NCBI GenBank assembly: GCA_038316335.1
Contig: JBBQAM010000009.1
Span: 1 to 64,000 of the forward strand
Origin: JALHST01 sp038316335
GTDB taxonomy: Bacteria > Bacteroidota > Bacteroidia > Flavobacteriales > Flavobacteriaceae
Reading direction: 5' to 3'
DNA length: 64,000 nt
A program made the position numbers and the translations under genes. The notes below the pieces were generated by a model that was not told where the DNA came from, did no database searches, and saw only the letters and a program-made list of their open reading frames with translations. This document shows positions 36,807-44,847 of this stretch, piece by piece; the first letter of the stretch is position 1; every line of letters starts with the position of its first letter.

Positions 36807-38444
36807 TTATGCCAAACTGGCATTGGTTTGTTTTTTTTTGTGCTTTAAGGCGGCCTTCACAAAACCTACAAAAAGGGGATGTGGGTTGGCCACGGTACTT
36901 TTATACTCCGGATGGTATTGAACCCCTATAAACCAAGGGTGACTGGGAAGTTCTACGATTTCGACCAAACCCGTTTTTGTGTTTATCCCCGAGGCCAAAA
37001 GTCCGGCCTTCCCTAATTGGTCTTTATAGGCATTGTTCAACTCGTACCTATGGCGATGCCGCTCGGAAATATCGCTTACATCACCATACATTTTTTTTGT
37101 CAAACTCCCTTCGGTTAGATGACAATCCCACGCTCCTAGTCGCATGGTTCCACCCTTATTCTTGACGGTTTTTTGTTCTTCCATTAAACTGATCACAGGA
37201 TCTGGGGTATGCGCATTCATCTCGGTAGAATTGGCATCGGTCAAACCGAGGACATTTCTGGCATATTCGATTACTGCCATTTGCATCCCCAAACAAATTC
37301 CAAAAAACGGAATCTTATTTTCCCTGGCGTATTGTACCGCCTTGATTTTGCCTTCAATACCCCGTTCACCAAATCCAGGCGCCACTAAGATACCGTCCAA
37401 TCCTAATAATTTTTTCTCAAGGTTCTTGGCAGATAGGTGTTCGGAATGAATGGAGCGCACATTTACACGTACCTCATTGGCTGCTCCCGCATGGATAAAA
37501 GATTCTAATATTGATTTGTAGGAATCCTGAAGCTCGACATATTTACCGATCAGGCCAACATTCACTTCGTTTTTAGGGTTTTTATGACGTTTAAGAAACT
37601 CGTTCCATTGTCCAAGATCAGGTGCCTTATCATCGGGAAGTTTTAATTTATTGAGCACGACCGTATCAAGCCCTTCTTCCTGCATCATAATCGGAACATC
37701 ATAAATGGTCGATGCATCGATCGATTGAATAACCGCCTCGCGACGGACGTTGCAGAAAAGCGCCAGTTTGTCCTTAATTTCATCAGAAAGCTCATGCTCT
37801 GTCCTACATACAAGGATATCGGCTTTAATCCCGCTTTCCATTAGTGTCTTCACAGAGTGTTGCGTAGGTTTTGTCTTGAGTTCACCCGCCGCAGAAAGAT
37901 AGGGTACTAAGGTTAAATGGATAACTATACCATTGTTATCGCCCAATTCCCAAAGTAATTGCCGTACCGCCTCAATATAGGGTAGCGACTCGATATCGCC
38001 CACTGTTCCCCCGATTTCAGTAATGACAATATCATATTCCCCACTATTTCCCAATAATTGTACGCGTTCCTTGATCTCATTGGTAATATGGGGCACTACC
38101 TGCACCGTTTTTCCCAAGAACTCACCTCTACGTTCTTTTTCAATTACACTTTGATAAATCCTCCCGGTCGTAACATTGTTGGCCTGTGAGGTACGAACAT
38201 TCAAAAAACGCTCATAATGGCCTAAGTCCAAATCGGTCTCGGCCCCATCATCGGTAACATAGCATTCGCCATGTTCATAAGGATTCAGCGTACCGGGGTC
38301 TACGTTAATATAGGGATCTAATTTCTGAATGGTCGTCTTGTACCCTCGGGCCTGTAAAAGTTTGGCCAGTGAGGCGGCAATAATGCCTTTTCCTAAGGAA
38401 GAAGTAACCCCGCCAGTTACAAATATATATTTGGTTTGAGACAT
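36807..38444 (-). CDS. pyrG: CTP synthase
   Basis: 545 residues. The amidoligase domain begins KYIFVTGGVTSSLGKGI with the P-loop GGVTSSLGKG. It holds the typical DPYINVDPGTLNPYEHGE and GGTVGDIESLP motifs. The class I glutamine amidotransferase domain (about 300-535) has the nucleophile Cys in FGICLGMQ and the His-Glu pair in QYHPEYKS. It makes CTP from UTP, ATP and glutamine in the cytosol. The full-length family layout is intact. A perfect -7 element lies 29 nt upstream of ATG 38444. Confidence 0.97.
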   Translation of the reverse strand: MSQTKYIFVTGGVTSSLGKGIIAASLAKLLQARGYKTTIQKLDPYINVDPGTLNPYEHGECYVTDDGAETDLDLGHYERFLNVRTSQANNVTTGRIYQSVIEKERRGEFLGKTVQVVPHITNEIKERVQLLGNSGEYDIVITEIGGTVGDIESLPYIEAVRQLLWELGDNNGIVIHLTLVPYLSAAGELKTKPTQHSVKTLMESGIKADILVCRTEHELSDEIKDKLALFCNVRREAVIQSIDASTIYDVPIMMQEEGLDTVVLNKLKLPDDKAPDLGQWNEFLKRHKNPKNEVNVGLIGKYVELQDSYKSILESFIHAGAANEVRVNVRSIHSEHLSAKNLEKKLLGLDGILVAPGFGERGIEGKIKAVQYARENKIPFFGICLGMQMAVIEYARNVLGLTDANSTEMNAHTPDPVISLMEEQKTVKNKGGTMRLGAWDCHLTEGSLTKKMYGDVSDISERHRHRYELNNAYKDQLGKAGLLASGINTKTGLVEIVELPSHPWFIGVQYHPEYKSTVANPHPLFVGFVKAALKHKKKQTNASLA

Positions 38445-38473
38445 GAAGCGTTCGATTGAATTCGTAACGCAGG

Positions 38474-38481
38474 CAAAAATA
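38474..38481 (-). promoter_or_regulatory. -7 promoter element (TATTTTTG) of pyrG
   Basis: Perfect TAnnTTTG match on the minus strand, 29 nt before ATG 38444 and between pyrG and the upstream DUF3820 gene. Confidence 0.5.
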
Positions 38482-38498
38482 CGAATTGCGGCAAGAAA

Positions 38499-38741
38499 TC
38501 ACAGGGATTCTTTGGGAAATTCTCTTTCGATTTTACGAATGAGCGGCTCCAGCCCATTTAACTTGATTTCGTGCATGGCCTGTAATAAATTCCCGAGCTT
38601 TCCCTTAGGGAAACCTTTTAACTTGAACCATACCAGATAGGCTTCCGGCAGGTCTACCAACAATCGGCCTTTATATTTTCCAAATGGCATTCTGAAATGC
38701 GCCAATTCAATCAGATCACGTTTATTTGGGGATATTTCCAT
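38499..38741 (-). CDS. DUF3820 family protein
   Basis: 80 residues of the DUF3820 family. The signature MPFGKYKGRLLVDLPEAYL is followed by WFKLKGFPKGKLGNLLQ. The family is a small predicted nucleic-acid-associated domain often found next to DNA or RNA metabolism genes; no activity is established. It ends 54 bp upstream of pyrG on the same strand. The pyrG -7 element lies in that gap. Confidence 0.85.
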   Translation of the reverse strand: MEISPNKRDLIELAHFRMPFGKYKGRLLVDLPEAYLVWFKLKGFPKGKLGNLLQAMHEIKLNGLEPLIRKIEREFPKESL

Positions 38742-38909
38742 TTTTAAGTCTAAAAAATTTATCTTTAGGAAGATTTAATGTAGCTATTTTTCCACTAGGA
38801 GCCATGATGTAACTTTTTAATTTAAAAAATTTAGGGAAGCGTGAATTTTTGGCAATCCAAATTGGCACATTGATCAACAACCAAAATCGAAACAAATTAA
38901 TTGCATCTC

Positions 38910-39776
38910 ATGAAACGAAGAACTTTTATAGGCACCTCAGCGGCCGCCACCGTAGGTATGATGACCGCATCGACCAAAGCCATGGCCGCCAAAGGCAAAA
39001 GCGGTAGTTCACTCAAAAACAACATCAATCACAGTGCTTGCTATTGGTGTTATGGCGCTATCCCTTTAGATGAATTTCTACAAAACCTAAATGACCTCGG
39101 TGTAAAGGCCATCGACTTGGTCGGACCTGAAGATTTTCCACTATTAAAAAAGCATGGAATTCATGCTTCAATGTGCTGGGGCGCCGGTCTGGGTATTACC
39201 GAAGGTTGGAACGATCCACAATATCATGAGGAATTGATCAAAAGTTATACAGAAGTCATTCCTCAGGTGGCCGAGGCCGGGTTTACGAACTTGATCTGCT
39301 TTAGTGGAAATCGCAGGGGCATCAATGATCTAGTGGGACTCCAAAATTGTGTTGAGGGGTTACAAAAAATCCTCCCCATAGCTGAAAAGCATGGAGTGGT
39401 TATTCAGATGGAACTTTTAAATTCAAAGGTGAACCACAAAGATTATATGTGCGACCATGTTCAGTGGGGCGTCGAACTATACAGAAGACTGGCTTCGGAT
39501 AACTTCAAACTTTTATACGACATTTATCACATGCAGATAATGGAAGGGGACATCATTCGCAATATCCAGGACTATCATCAATATTTCGGCCATTATCACA
39601 CGGGTGGAAATCCAGGCCGGCATGAAATCAATGATACTCAGGAATTATTCTATCCCGCCATTATGAAAGCCATTTTAGAAACCGGCTTTACAGGCCATGT
39701 AGCACAGGAATTTGTCCCGACATGGGACGATAAGATCGCCGCTCTTAAGGAAGGAATTACCATATGCGATGTTTAG
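38910..39776 (+). CDS. Tat-exported hydroxypyruvate isomerase-like TIM-barrel protein
   Basis: 288 residues from ATG 38910 (the upstream in-frame TTG 38901 adds only three residues). MKRRTFIGTSAAATVG is a twin-arginine signal. The rest is the xylose-isomerase-like TIM barrel of the Hyi family, with metal ligands implied by IQMELLNSKVNH (Glu), LLYDIYHMQIMEGD (Asp, His), GHYHTGGNPGRHE (His) and VAQEFVP (Glu). Hyi interconverts hydroxypyruvate and tartronate semialdehyde in the cytosol. The exported form is probably a sugar epimerase or isomerase of the periplasm. It stands alone, between DUF3820 and the DUF922 gene. Confidence 0.85.
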   Translation: MKRRTFIGTSAAATVGMMTASTKAMAAKGKSGSSLKNNINHSACYWCYGAIPLDEFLQNLNDLGVKAIDLVGPEDFPLLKKHGIHASMCWGAGLGITEGWNDPQYHEELIKSYTEVIPQVAEAGFTNLICFSGNRRGINDLVGLQNCVEGLQKILPIAEKHGVVIQMELLNSKVNHKDYMCDHVQWGVELYRRLASDNFKLLYDIYHMQIMEGDIIRNIQDYHQYFGHYHTGGNPGRHEINDTQELFYPAIMKAILETGFTGHVAQEFVPTWDDKIAALKEGITICDV

Positions 39777-39936
39777 GCCTTCGCAATCATTGAAAGTTTA
39801 GATTGGGAATTTACATTTAAAGCCGAGGGAACGAAAAACAGGATTCTTAGCATCGCCTTTATTTTCGGCGGCATCCCTTCTTTGCTACAAATCAAGGGTT
39901 GATCTGCCATCTTCAGTGAATGCTTATGAATTCATT

Positions 39937-40470
39937 TTATTGATTTTCCAGGGCCTCCTTGATTTCTTGGTTCCATTGAAGCTGCTTTTGGGTATTCCGG
40001 GAGAAATTAGTCTCAAAATCGTACTTTTTCTGATACGTGCCAAGTTCCCTTAGAATTTGCTTATAAATCTCCTTGACTTCAGCTTTTACATCTTTGGTAA
40101 ACGTAGTTTCGGCCACCCGCTTGCGCATACTTCGGGCAAAGAGTTCGGCAATGTCAAAATGCAACTGTTCATGGCTTAAAATCAAGGAATCACAAAGCTT
40201 CGGCTGGTACCAGGATTCCTCGGGATAGAAATAGGAATTGATGGTAATATCCAATGTCAATCGGCCATCCTCTTGCACCGATGAAAAAGAGTATGAAATG
40301 CCGCTTGCTGTTATGGCCGCGGCCCACGCCGTTTTGAAAGGCCTTCCCTTAAAGTCGTCCCACGTTAATTTTCGCTCCAGATTCCATAGAATGGCGTCTG
40401 GTTCCTGGGCACCAACTGGGCCCATATTTAAAAAAAGAATCAGCAGGGTTATGTATTTTAAAGTACCCAA
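39937..40470 (-). CDS. Exported DUF922-family putative zinc protease
   Basis: 177 residues. The start must be TTG at 40470: an in-frame TAA lies immediately before it and the next ATG would delete the signal peptide (YITLLILFLNMGPVGAQ). The DUF922 signature is present: WDDFKGRP near residue 37, then SHEQLHFDIAELFARSMRKR, a zincin HExxH with a third ligand candidate Asp. The C-terminal 30 residues are Gln/Asn-rich. It overlaps the end of osmC by 13 bp in another frame, so translation is likely coupled. Last gene of the guaA operon. Confidence 0.82.
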   Translation of the reverse strand: MGTLKYITLLILFLNMGPVGAQEPDAILWNLERKLTWDDFKGRPFKTAWAAAITASGISYSFSSVQEDGRLTLDITINSYFYPEESWYQPKLCDSLILSHEQLHFDIAELFARSMRKRVAETTFTKDVKAEVKEIYKQILRELGTYQKKYDFETNFSRNTQKQLQWNQEIKEALENQ

Positions 40471-40862
40471 TTATACGTAATTACCCGTTCTATGTCTGGA
40501 TGCAAACTATATTGAACCGGGCACGTATCGGCAATACGAACCAATATCTTTCGATTTTTTTCCGATATACCACTGGGCAAGTTAAGGTTCACTTCGATTT
40601 TTGAGATCCTACGGGGATCCGAAGTCATGTGCTTTGTAACTTCAGCCGTAGCACCTGTCAATTCGACCTCGAGATTCCCAGCTTTAATGCCCATGGTGGT
40701 CAACATGCAACTTGCTAATCCGGTAGCGACCGTATCAGTCGGGGAAAAGGCCTGGCCAAGCCCGTTATTATCAATTGGCGCATCGGTAATGAAGGTGTCC
40801 CCGGATCTAAGATGTTCGCAAGTGGTTCTTAAACCCCCGGTATAGGTCACTTTTGATGTCAT
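40458..40862 (-). CDS. OsmC family protein
   Basis: 134 residues. OsmC/Ohr fold shown by TYTGGLRTTCEH at the N-terminus, GQAFSPTDTVATGLASCMLTTMG (holding the first redox Cys of the helix) and KIEVNLNLP, then RIADTCPVQYSLH with the second Cys. The two cysteines reduce organic hydroperoxides in this family. It is cytosolic. The start lies 2 nt after the LysM/PBP1 stop codon, and its 3' end overlaps the DUF922 gene. Confidence 0.9.
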   Translation of the reverse strand: MTSKVTYTGGLRTTCEHLRSGDTFITDAPIDNNGLGQAFSPTDTVATGLASCMLTTMGIKAGNLEVELTGATAEVTKHMTSDPRRISKIEVNLNLPSGISEKNRKILVRIADTCPVQYSLHPDIERVITYNWVL

Positions 40863-40864
40863 AA

Positions 40865-43054
40865 TTACTCTTTTACTTGGGTTATTCGCATGTTATCATA
40901 GGAGATGATATACGCAGCTTGATTATAATAGCCCGAGGCGAAATCTTTCTCATACGAAAATTTATTACCTGTGTATTCGGTCTCCCCGATCAATTTAGAG
41001 ACCTCCATTAAATCTTTACGATAGGCCAACTTTAACAGCACATCATAAGTGATGTCAAAACCACGAACCGCGTATTTGTCGGGAGATTCCCCAAACCGCC
41101 TTTCATACTCCCGCGTAAAACTATCATTCTCTACCTCGCGGTAGGCCGAAGGATAGGTGAAATTGAGATTCGATAAATGGGAATTGGAAACCACATCACT
41201 ATCGAAAGCCTTATTTTTATTGGTCGTAAACATGCGTACTTTGATCTTGTTCTTATCTAGCGGATCGAGCAAGGTATTCTGAAAGGAATTCAAAATTGAA
41301 CTGATACTCGAAACCAGCTTGAAATCGTCGGTTTCAACGAACACCCAATTATCATGATCCTTTGATAGCAAGGTCTTTAGCTTATCAATATTGACCCCAA
41401 TATTTTTTTCCTCTTCAATGACCGTAGCAATCTTCGCATTCGGGAATTTCGATAGTAAGGTATCCTTGACCACCGTATTTTTTTTATCCGCAATGATGAT
41501 GATGTTCTGATCGGTCACCTGCCCTTCGATAAACTTCAACATTTTATTGCGCAAAATGATATCGGTAGGATAGGTAAAAAAGACATTCCTAAGACTGACA
41601 TTCGTTGTCGCAGGAATCGGGGCTATTACAGGCACCTGATAATTTGCGGCCCTTGCGGCCACTTCTGTCAAGGAACCGACGTCTAAGGGCCCTATAATGG
41701 CATTATAATCGGATAGGATCTCGCTAGAAAGTATTTCTTTGGTCTTGTTCAGGTCTAACTGATTGTCAAAAGTTGTCACGTCTACCGATATTCCTAATTT
41801 GGCAATAGAATCCAAAGCAACCAAAGCACCCGTGTAAAGCCCCAAACTTATTTTGATATCATTTCTGCCTTCGATTCCCTTTGCCACGTCTTCCGCATTT
41901 CTAAAATTCAACCGATCCAAACGAAATGGTAGCAAAAACATAATTTTAGGCTCATTGGCAGGATTGATACTGTCAATTAAACTTATCTTATCTAGGACCA
42001 AGGCATTCCTAACCTCAAAATTCCCTGTTTGATCTTTGGGCAATTTAAGAACCATGCCGGCCTTTAAACCTTCTTTCAAATCGGGATTTAATTCCAATAG
42101 GTCTTTGTATGATATACCAAGTTTACGGGTCAGGGAAAATTCGGTCTGCTTGGGTTTAACCTCATAAAAAATAAAATTCTCGGTATTTATTTCCCCGGGG
42201 AGCGATTTTTTTTGAGGCATACGAATTACCATCCCTTCCTTCAAGCCACCTCTCTGGGCGATTTCCGGGTTCAGTCGAACAATTTCATCCGATTTTACGC
42301 CAAATTCCTGCTCTAACCTGTAAAAGTTCATTTTTGGAGGTACGGTATACGACATGAATAGTTGTGTCTCCTGATCTGGAATTGTACTTCCCAGCGGTTT
42401 TGGCATTTTCAATTCCTGACCCTCCCTCAGATAATCACTTGATTTTGAAAGCTCTGGATTTAGGGATATCAGACTATCGATCGTGATCCCGAATTTATTC
42501 GCGATGCTCCATCGGGTTTCTTTGGGTGCAACGACATACTTTTCGAAATCATCCTCGTTAATTATTGTTTCACCGGGTTTTAGTCTTCGATACTTTGGAA
42601 TTCGAAGGACCATTTTCTTTTTAAGTTGAACCGAGTACAAATTGCGGTTATACTTTTTTATATCGTCTTCGGTAATATGATAGCGCTGGGCTATGCCATA
42701 CAAAGTTTCCTTTCTCTTAACCTTATGTGAAGTAAAGCCTGTTGGTTCTTCTTGTGTGGCCAAATTTATTTCATTGGGATCAACCACCATATTAGATTTG
42801 GCGGGAGTGACCGAAGTACCGTTTGCCTCTTGCGCAGGGATAACCAAGATGGTGTTGATCTTTAATTCGGCACCATCCTTTACTTCCTTGTTGTATTTTA
42901 GGATCTCGGCAGGTGCGACTTGGTAGTCCCGCGCAATACTATACAATGTCTCACCTTGTTTAACGTAATGCGTTTTGAATTTTTGGGCCGTGGCCACAAG
43001 GCTCAAAAGAACGCAAACAAAAAATGTTATTGTATTTTTCCGTAATCGGTTCAT
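40865..43054 (-). CDS. LysM x5 plus type-1 periplasmic binding protein-like fusion
   Basis: 729 residues from ATG 43054 (an ATG at 43066 is also in frame but overlaps guaA). A signal peptide (ending VATAQ) is followed by five LysM-like repeats at about 25-70, 92-137, 150-197, 214-260 and 270-315. Repeats 1-3 are good (GETLYSIARDYQVAPAEIL); repeats 4-5 are diverged. The C-terminal 370 residues resemble a type-1 periplasmic-binding fold (KIMFLLPFRLDRLNF, NAIIGPLDVGSLTEVA, RGFDITYDVLLKLAY). LysM binds peptidoglycan, so the sensor-like domain would be tethered to the wall. It lies 2 nt after guaA and 2 nt before osmC. Confidence 0.88.
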   Translation of the reverse strand: MNRLRKNTITFFVCVLLSLVATAQKFKTHYVKQGETLYSIARDYQVAPAEILKYNKEVKDGAELKINTILVIPAQEANGTSVTPAKSNMVVDPNEINLATQEEPTGFTSHKVKRKETLYGIAQRYHITEDDIKKYNRNLYSVQLKKKMVLRIPKYRRLKPGETIINEDDFEKYVVAPKETRWSIANKFGITIDSLISLNPELSKSSDYLREGQELKMPKPLGSTIPDQETQLFMSYTVPPKMNFYRLEQEFGVKSDEIVRLNPEIAQRGGLKEGMVIRMPQKKSLPGEINTENFIFYEVKPKQTEFSLTRKLGISYKDLLELNPDLKEGLKAGMVLKLPKDQTGNFEVRNALVLDKISLIDSINPANEPKIMFLLPFRLDRLNFRNAEDVAKGIEGRNDIKISLGLYTGALVALDSIAKLGISVDVTTFDNQLDLNKTKEILSSEILSDYNAIIGPLDVGSLTEVAARAANYQVPVIAPIPATTNVSLRNVFFTYPTDIILRNKMLKFIEGQVTDQNIIIIADKKNTVVKDTLLSKFPNAKIATVIEEEKNIGVNIDKLKTLLSKDHDNWVFVETDDFKLVSSISSILNSFQNTLLDPLDKNKIKVRMFTTNKNKAFDSDVVSNSHLSNLNFTYPSAYREVENDSFTREYERRFGESPDKYAVRGFDITYDVLLKLAYRKDLMEVSKLIGETEYTGNKFSYEKDFASGYYNQAAYIISYDNMRITQVKE

Positions 43055-43056
43055 AG

Positions 43057-44589
43057 TTATTCCCATTCTATAGTTGCCGGGGGTTTGGAACTGATGTCAT
43101 ACACCACCCTATTGACCCCTGGCACTTTATTAATAATATCGTTCGAGGTTTTCTGTAAAAATTCATACGGTAAATTTACCCAATCGGCAGTCATTCCATC
43201 GGTACTTTCGACAGCCCGCAATGCCACACATTTTTCATAGGTACGTTCATCGCCCATAACCCCTACACTATGTACGGGTAAAAGTATGGCTCCGGCCTGC
43301 CATACCGAGTCATAAAGACCCCAATCCCGTAATCCATTGATAAAAATAGCGTCCACTTCCTGTAAAATAGCCACCTTTTCACGGGTGATGTCTCCTAAGA
43401 TGCGTATGGCCAAACCGGGTCCGGGAAACGGATGCCTTCCCAAACGATCTGGTTCGATGCCCATACTCGCCCCTACGCGCCGAACCTCGTCCTTAAAGAG
43501 CATTTTTAATGGTTCGACTACCTTTAATTTCATGAAATCGGGAAGACCGCCAACATTATGATGGCTTTTGATGGTTTCCGAGGGTCCGCCGGTCGCCGAT
43601 ACCGATTCAATTACATCAGGATAAATAGTTCCTTGCGCCAACCATTTGGCATCTTCTACCTTATGCGCTTCATCGTCAAAAACCTCTATGAAAACCCGCC
43701 CGATTATCTTCCGTTTTTTTTCGGGATCGCTTTCCCCTGCCAGAGCATCCAAAAAGCGTGCCGAAGCATCAACTCCCTTCACATTCAGCCCCATATGTTC
43801 ATATTGATCGAGCACCTCTTGAAATTCATTCTTGCGCAATAGTCCATTATTAACGAAAATACAATGCAAATGTTTTCCGATTGACTTATGCAATAAAACA
43901 GCGGCTACTGTTGAATCCACACCTCCTGATAGGCCTAATATCACTTTATCGTTCCCAATAGTCTGCTTCAGGCTTGCCACCGTAGTTTCAACGAAGGCAT
44001 TTGGCGTCCAGGTTTGGGCAACACCGGCAATTCGTACCAAAAAATTTTCTAATAAAAGTTTGCCATCGGTCGTATGGTATACTTCCGGATGAAATTGAAT
44101 CGCGTAGGTATCTTCCCCCTCGAATTTAAAGGCAGCTTGTTCTACATCGGAGGTACTCGCAAGATGCACCGCATTTATTGGTAGTTCCTTGATCGTATCG
44201 GCATGGCTCATCCACACTTGACTCCCCTTTGAAATTCCCTTAAAAAAAGGCTCATCGGGTTTGATATACGATAGATTGGCCCTTCCATATTCCCGGGTAT
44301 TGGAGGCCGCTACTTGACCACCATTAAAATGAGACAGATACTGTGCTCCATAACAGACCCCTAACAAAGGTATTTTCCCCTTGATCTTCGAAAGATCAGG
44401 ATGGGGTGCATCGGTAGCACGAACCGAAAACGGGGAGCCTGATAGTATCACCGCCTTATAACTCGATACGTCGACAGGCAATTTGTTATAGGGAATTATC
44501 TCACAGTAAATATTCAGTTCCCGCACCCGTCTAGCGATGAGCTGTGTGTATTGGGAACCAAAGTCTAGGATTAGAACGTTGTTTTGCAT
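43057..44589 (-). CDS. guaA: GMP synthase (glutamine-hydrolysing)
   Basis: 510 residues. Class I amidotransferase domain with nucleophile C79 (LLGVCYGAQ) and the His-Glu pair in IQFHPEVYHT. The ATP pyrophosphatase domain carries the P-loop ILGLSGGVDST. The C-terminal dimerisation domain ends GVNRVVYDISSKPPATIEWE, the family's fixed C-terminus. It converts XMP to GMP. I chose ATG 44589 (MQNNVLILDFGSQ), 3 nt behind a perfect -7 element. First gene of a four-gene operon with LysM/PBP1, osmC and DUF922. Confidence 0.97.
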   Translation of the reverse strand: MQNNVLILDFGSQYTQLIARRVRELNIYCEIIPYNKLPVDVSSYKAVILSGSPFSVRATDAPHPDLSKIKGKIPLLGVCYGAQYLSHFNGGQVAASNTREYGRANLSYIKPDEPFFKGISKGSQVWMSHADTIKELPINAVHLASTSDVEQAAFKFEGEDTYAIQFHPEVYHTTDGKLLLENFLVRIAGVAQTWTPNAFVETTVASLKQTIGNDKVILGLSGGVDSTVAAVLLHKSIGKHLHCIFVNNGLLRKNEFQEVLDQYEHMGLNVKGVDASARFLDALAGESDPEKKRKIIGRVFIEVFDDEAHKVEDAKWLAQGTIYPDVIESVSATGGPSETIKSHHNVGGLPDFMKLKVVEPLKMLFKDEVRRVGASMGIEPDRLGRHPFPGPGLAIRILGDITREKVAILQEVDAIFINGLRDWGLYDSVWQAGAILLPVHSVGVMGDERTYEKCVALRAVESTDGMTADWVNLPYEFLQKTSNDIINKVPGVNRVVYDISSKPPATIEWE

Positions 44590-44592
44590 GGG

Positions 44593-44600
44593 CAAAAATA
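44593..44600 (-). promoter_or_regulatory. -7 promoter element (TATTTTTG) abutting guaA
   Basis: Perfect TAnnTTTG match on the minus strand ending 3 nt before ATG 44589, the same leaderless-type layout as at xerD (both read TTTGCCC then ATG within 4 nt). Confidence 0.55.
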
Positions 44601-44788
44601 GTAAATTGAAATTTTTGGGAGCAGTTCTTTTGACATATTTATGACGTACCTTTCAAAAGAGCCCGAATGGGCCTTGGAACAAGCAAATTTAAGAATATGC
44701 AACGTTCGAAGGGGCTCATACCGCTACAGTATAGTAATTACCGACAGACACGAAATGGGCCCATAAATTACCCAATTCAATTTGCCGG

Positions 44789-44809
44789 GTGATTCGTTGG
44801 ACGAATCAC
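44789..44809 (+). repeat. Inverted repeat upstream of the GH65 gene
   Basis: GTGATTCG and CGAATCAC form a perfect 8-bp stem with a 5-nt loop, 39 bp before ATG 44848. Could be an operator or a 5' UTR hairpin. Confidence 0.45.
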
Positions 44810-44847
44810 TATGAATTATTAATCTTTAATAAACAAAAAATACCTAC

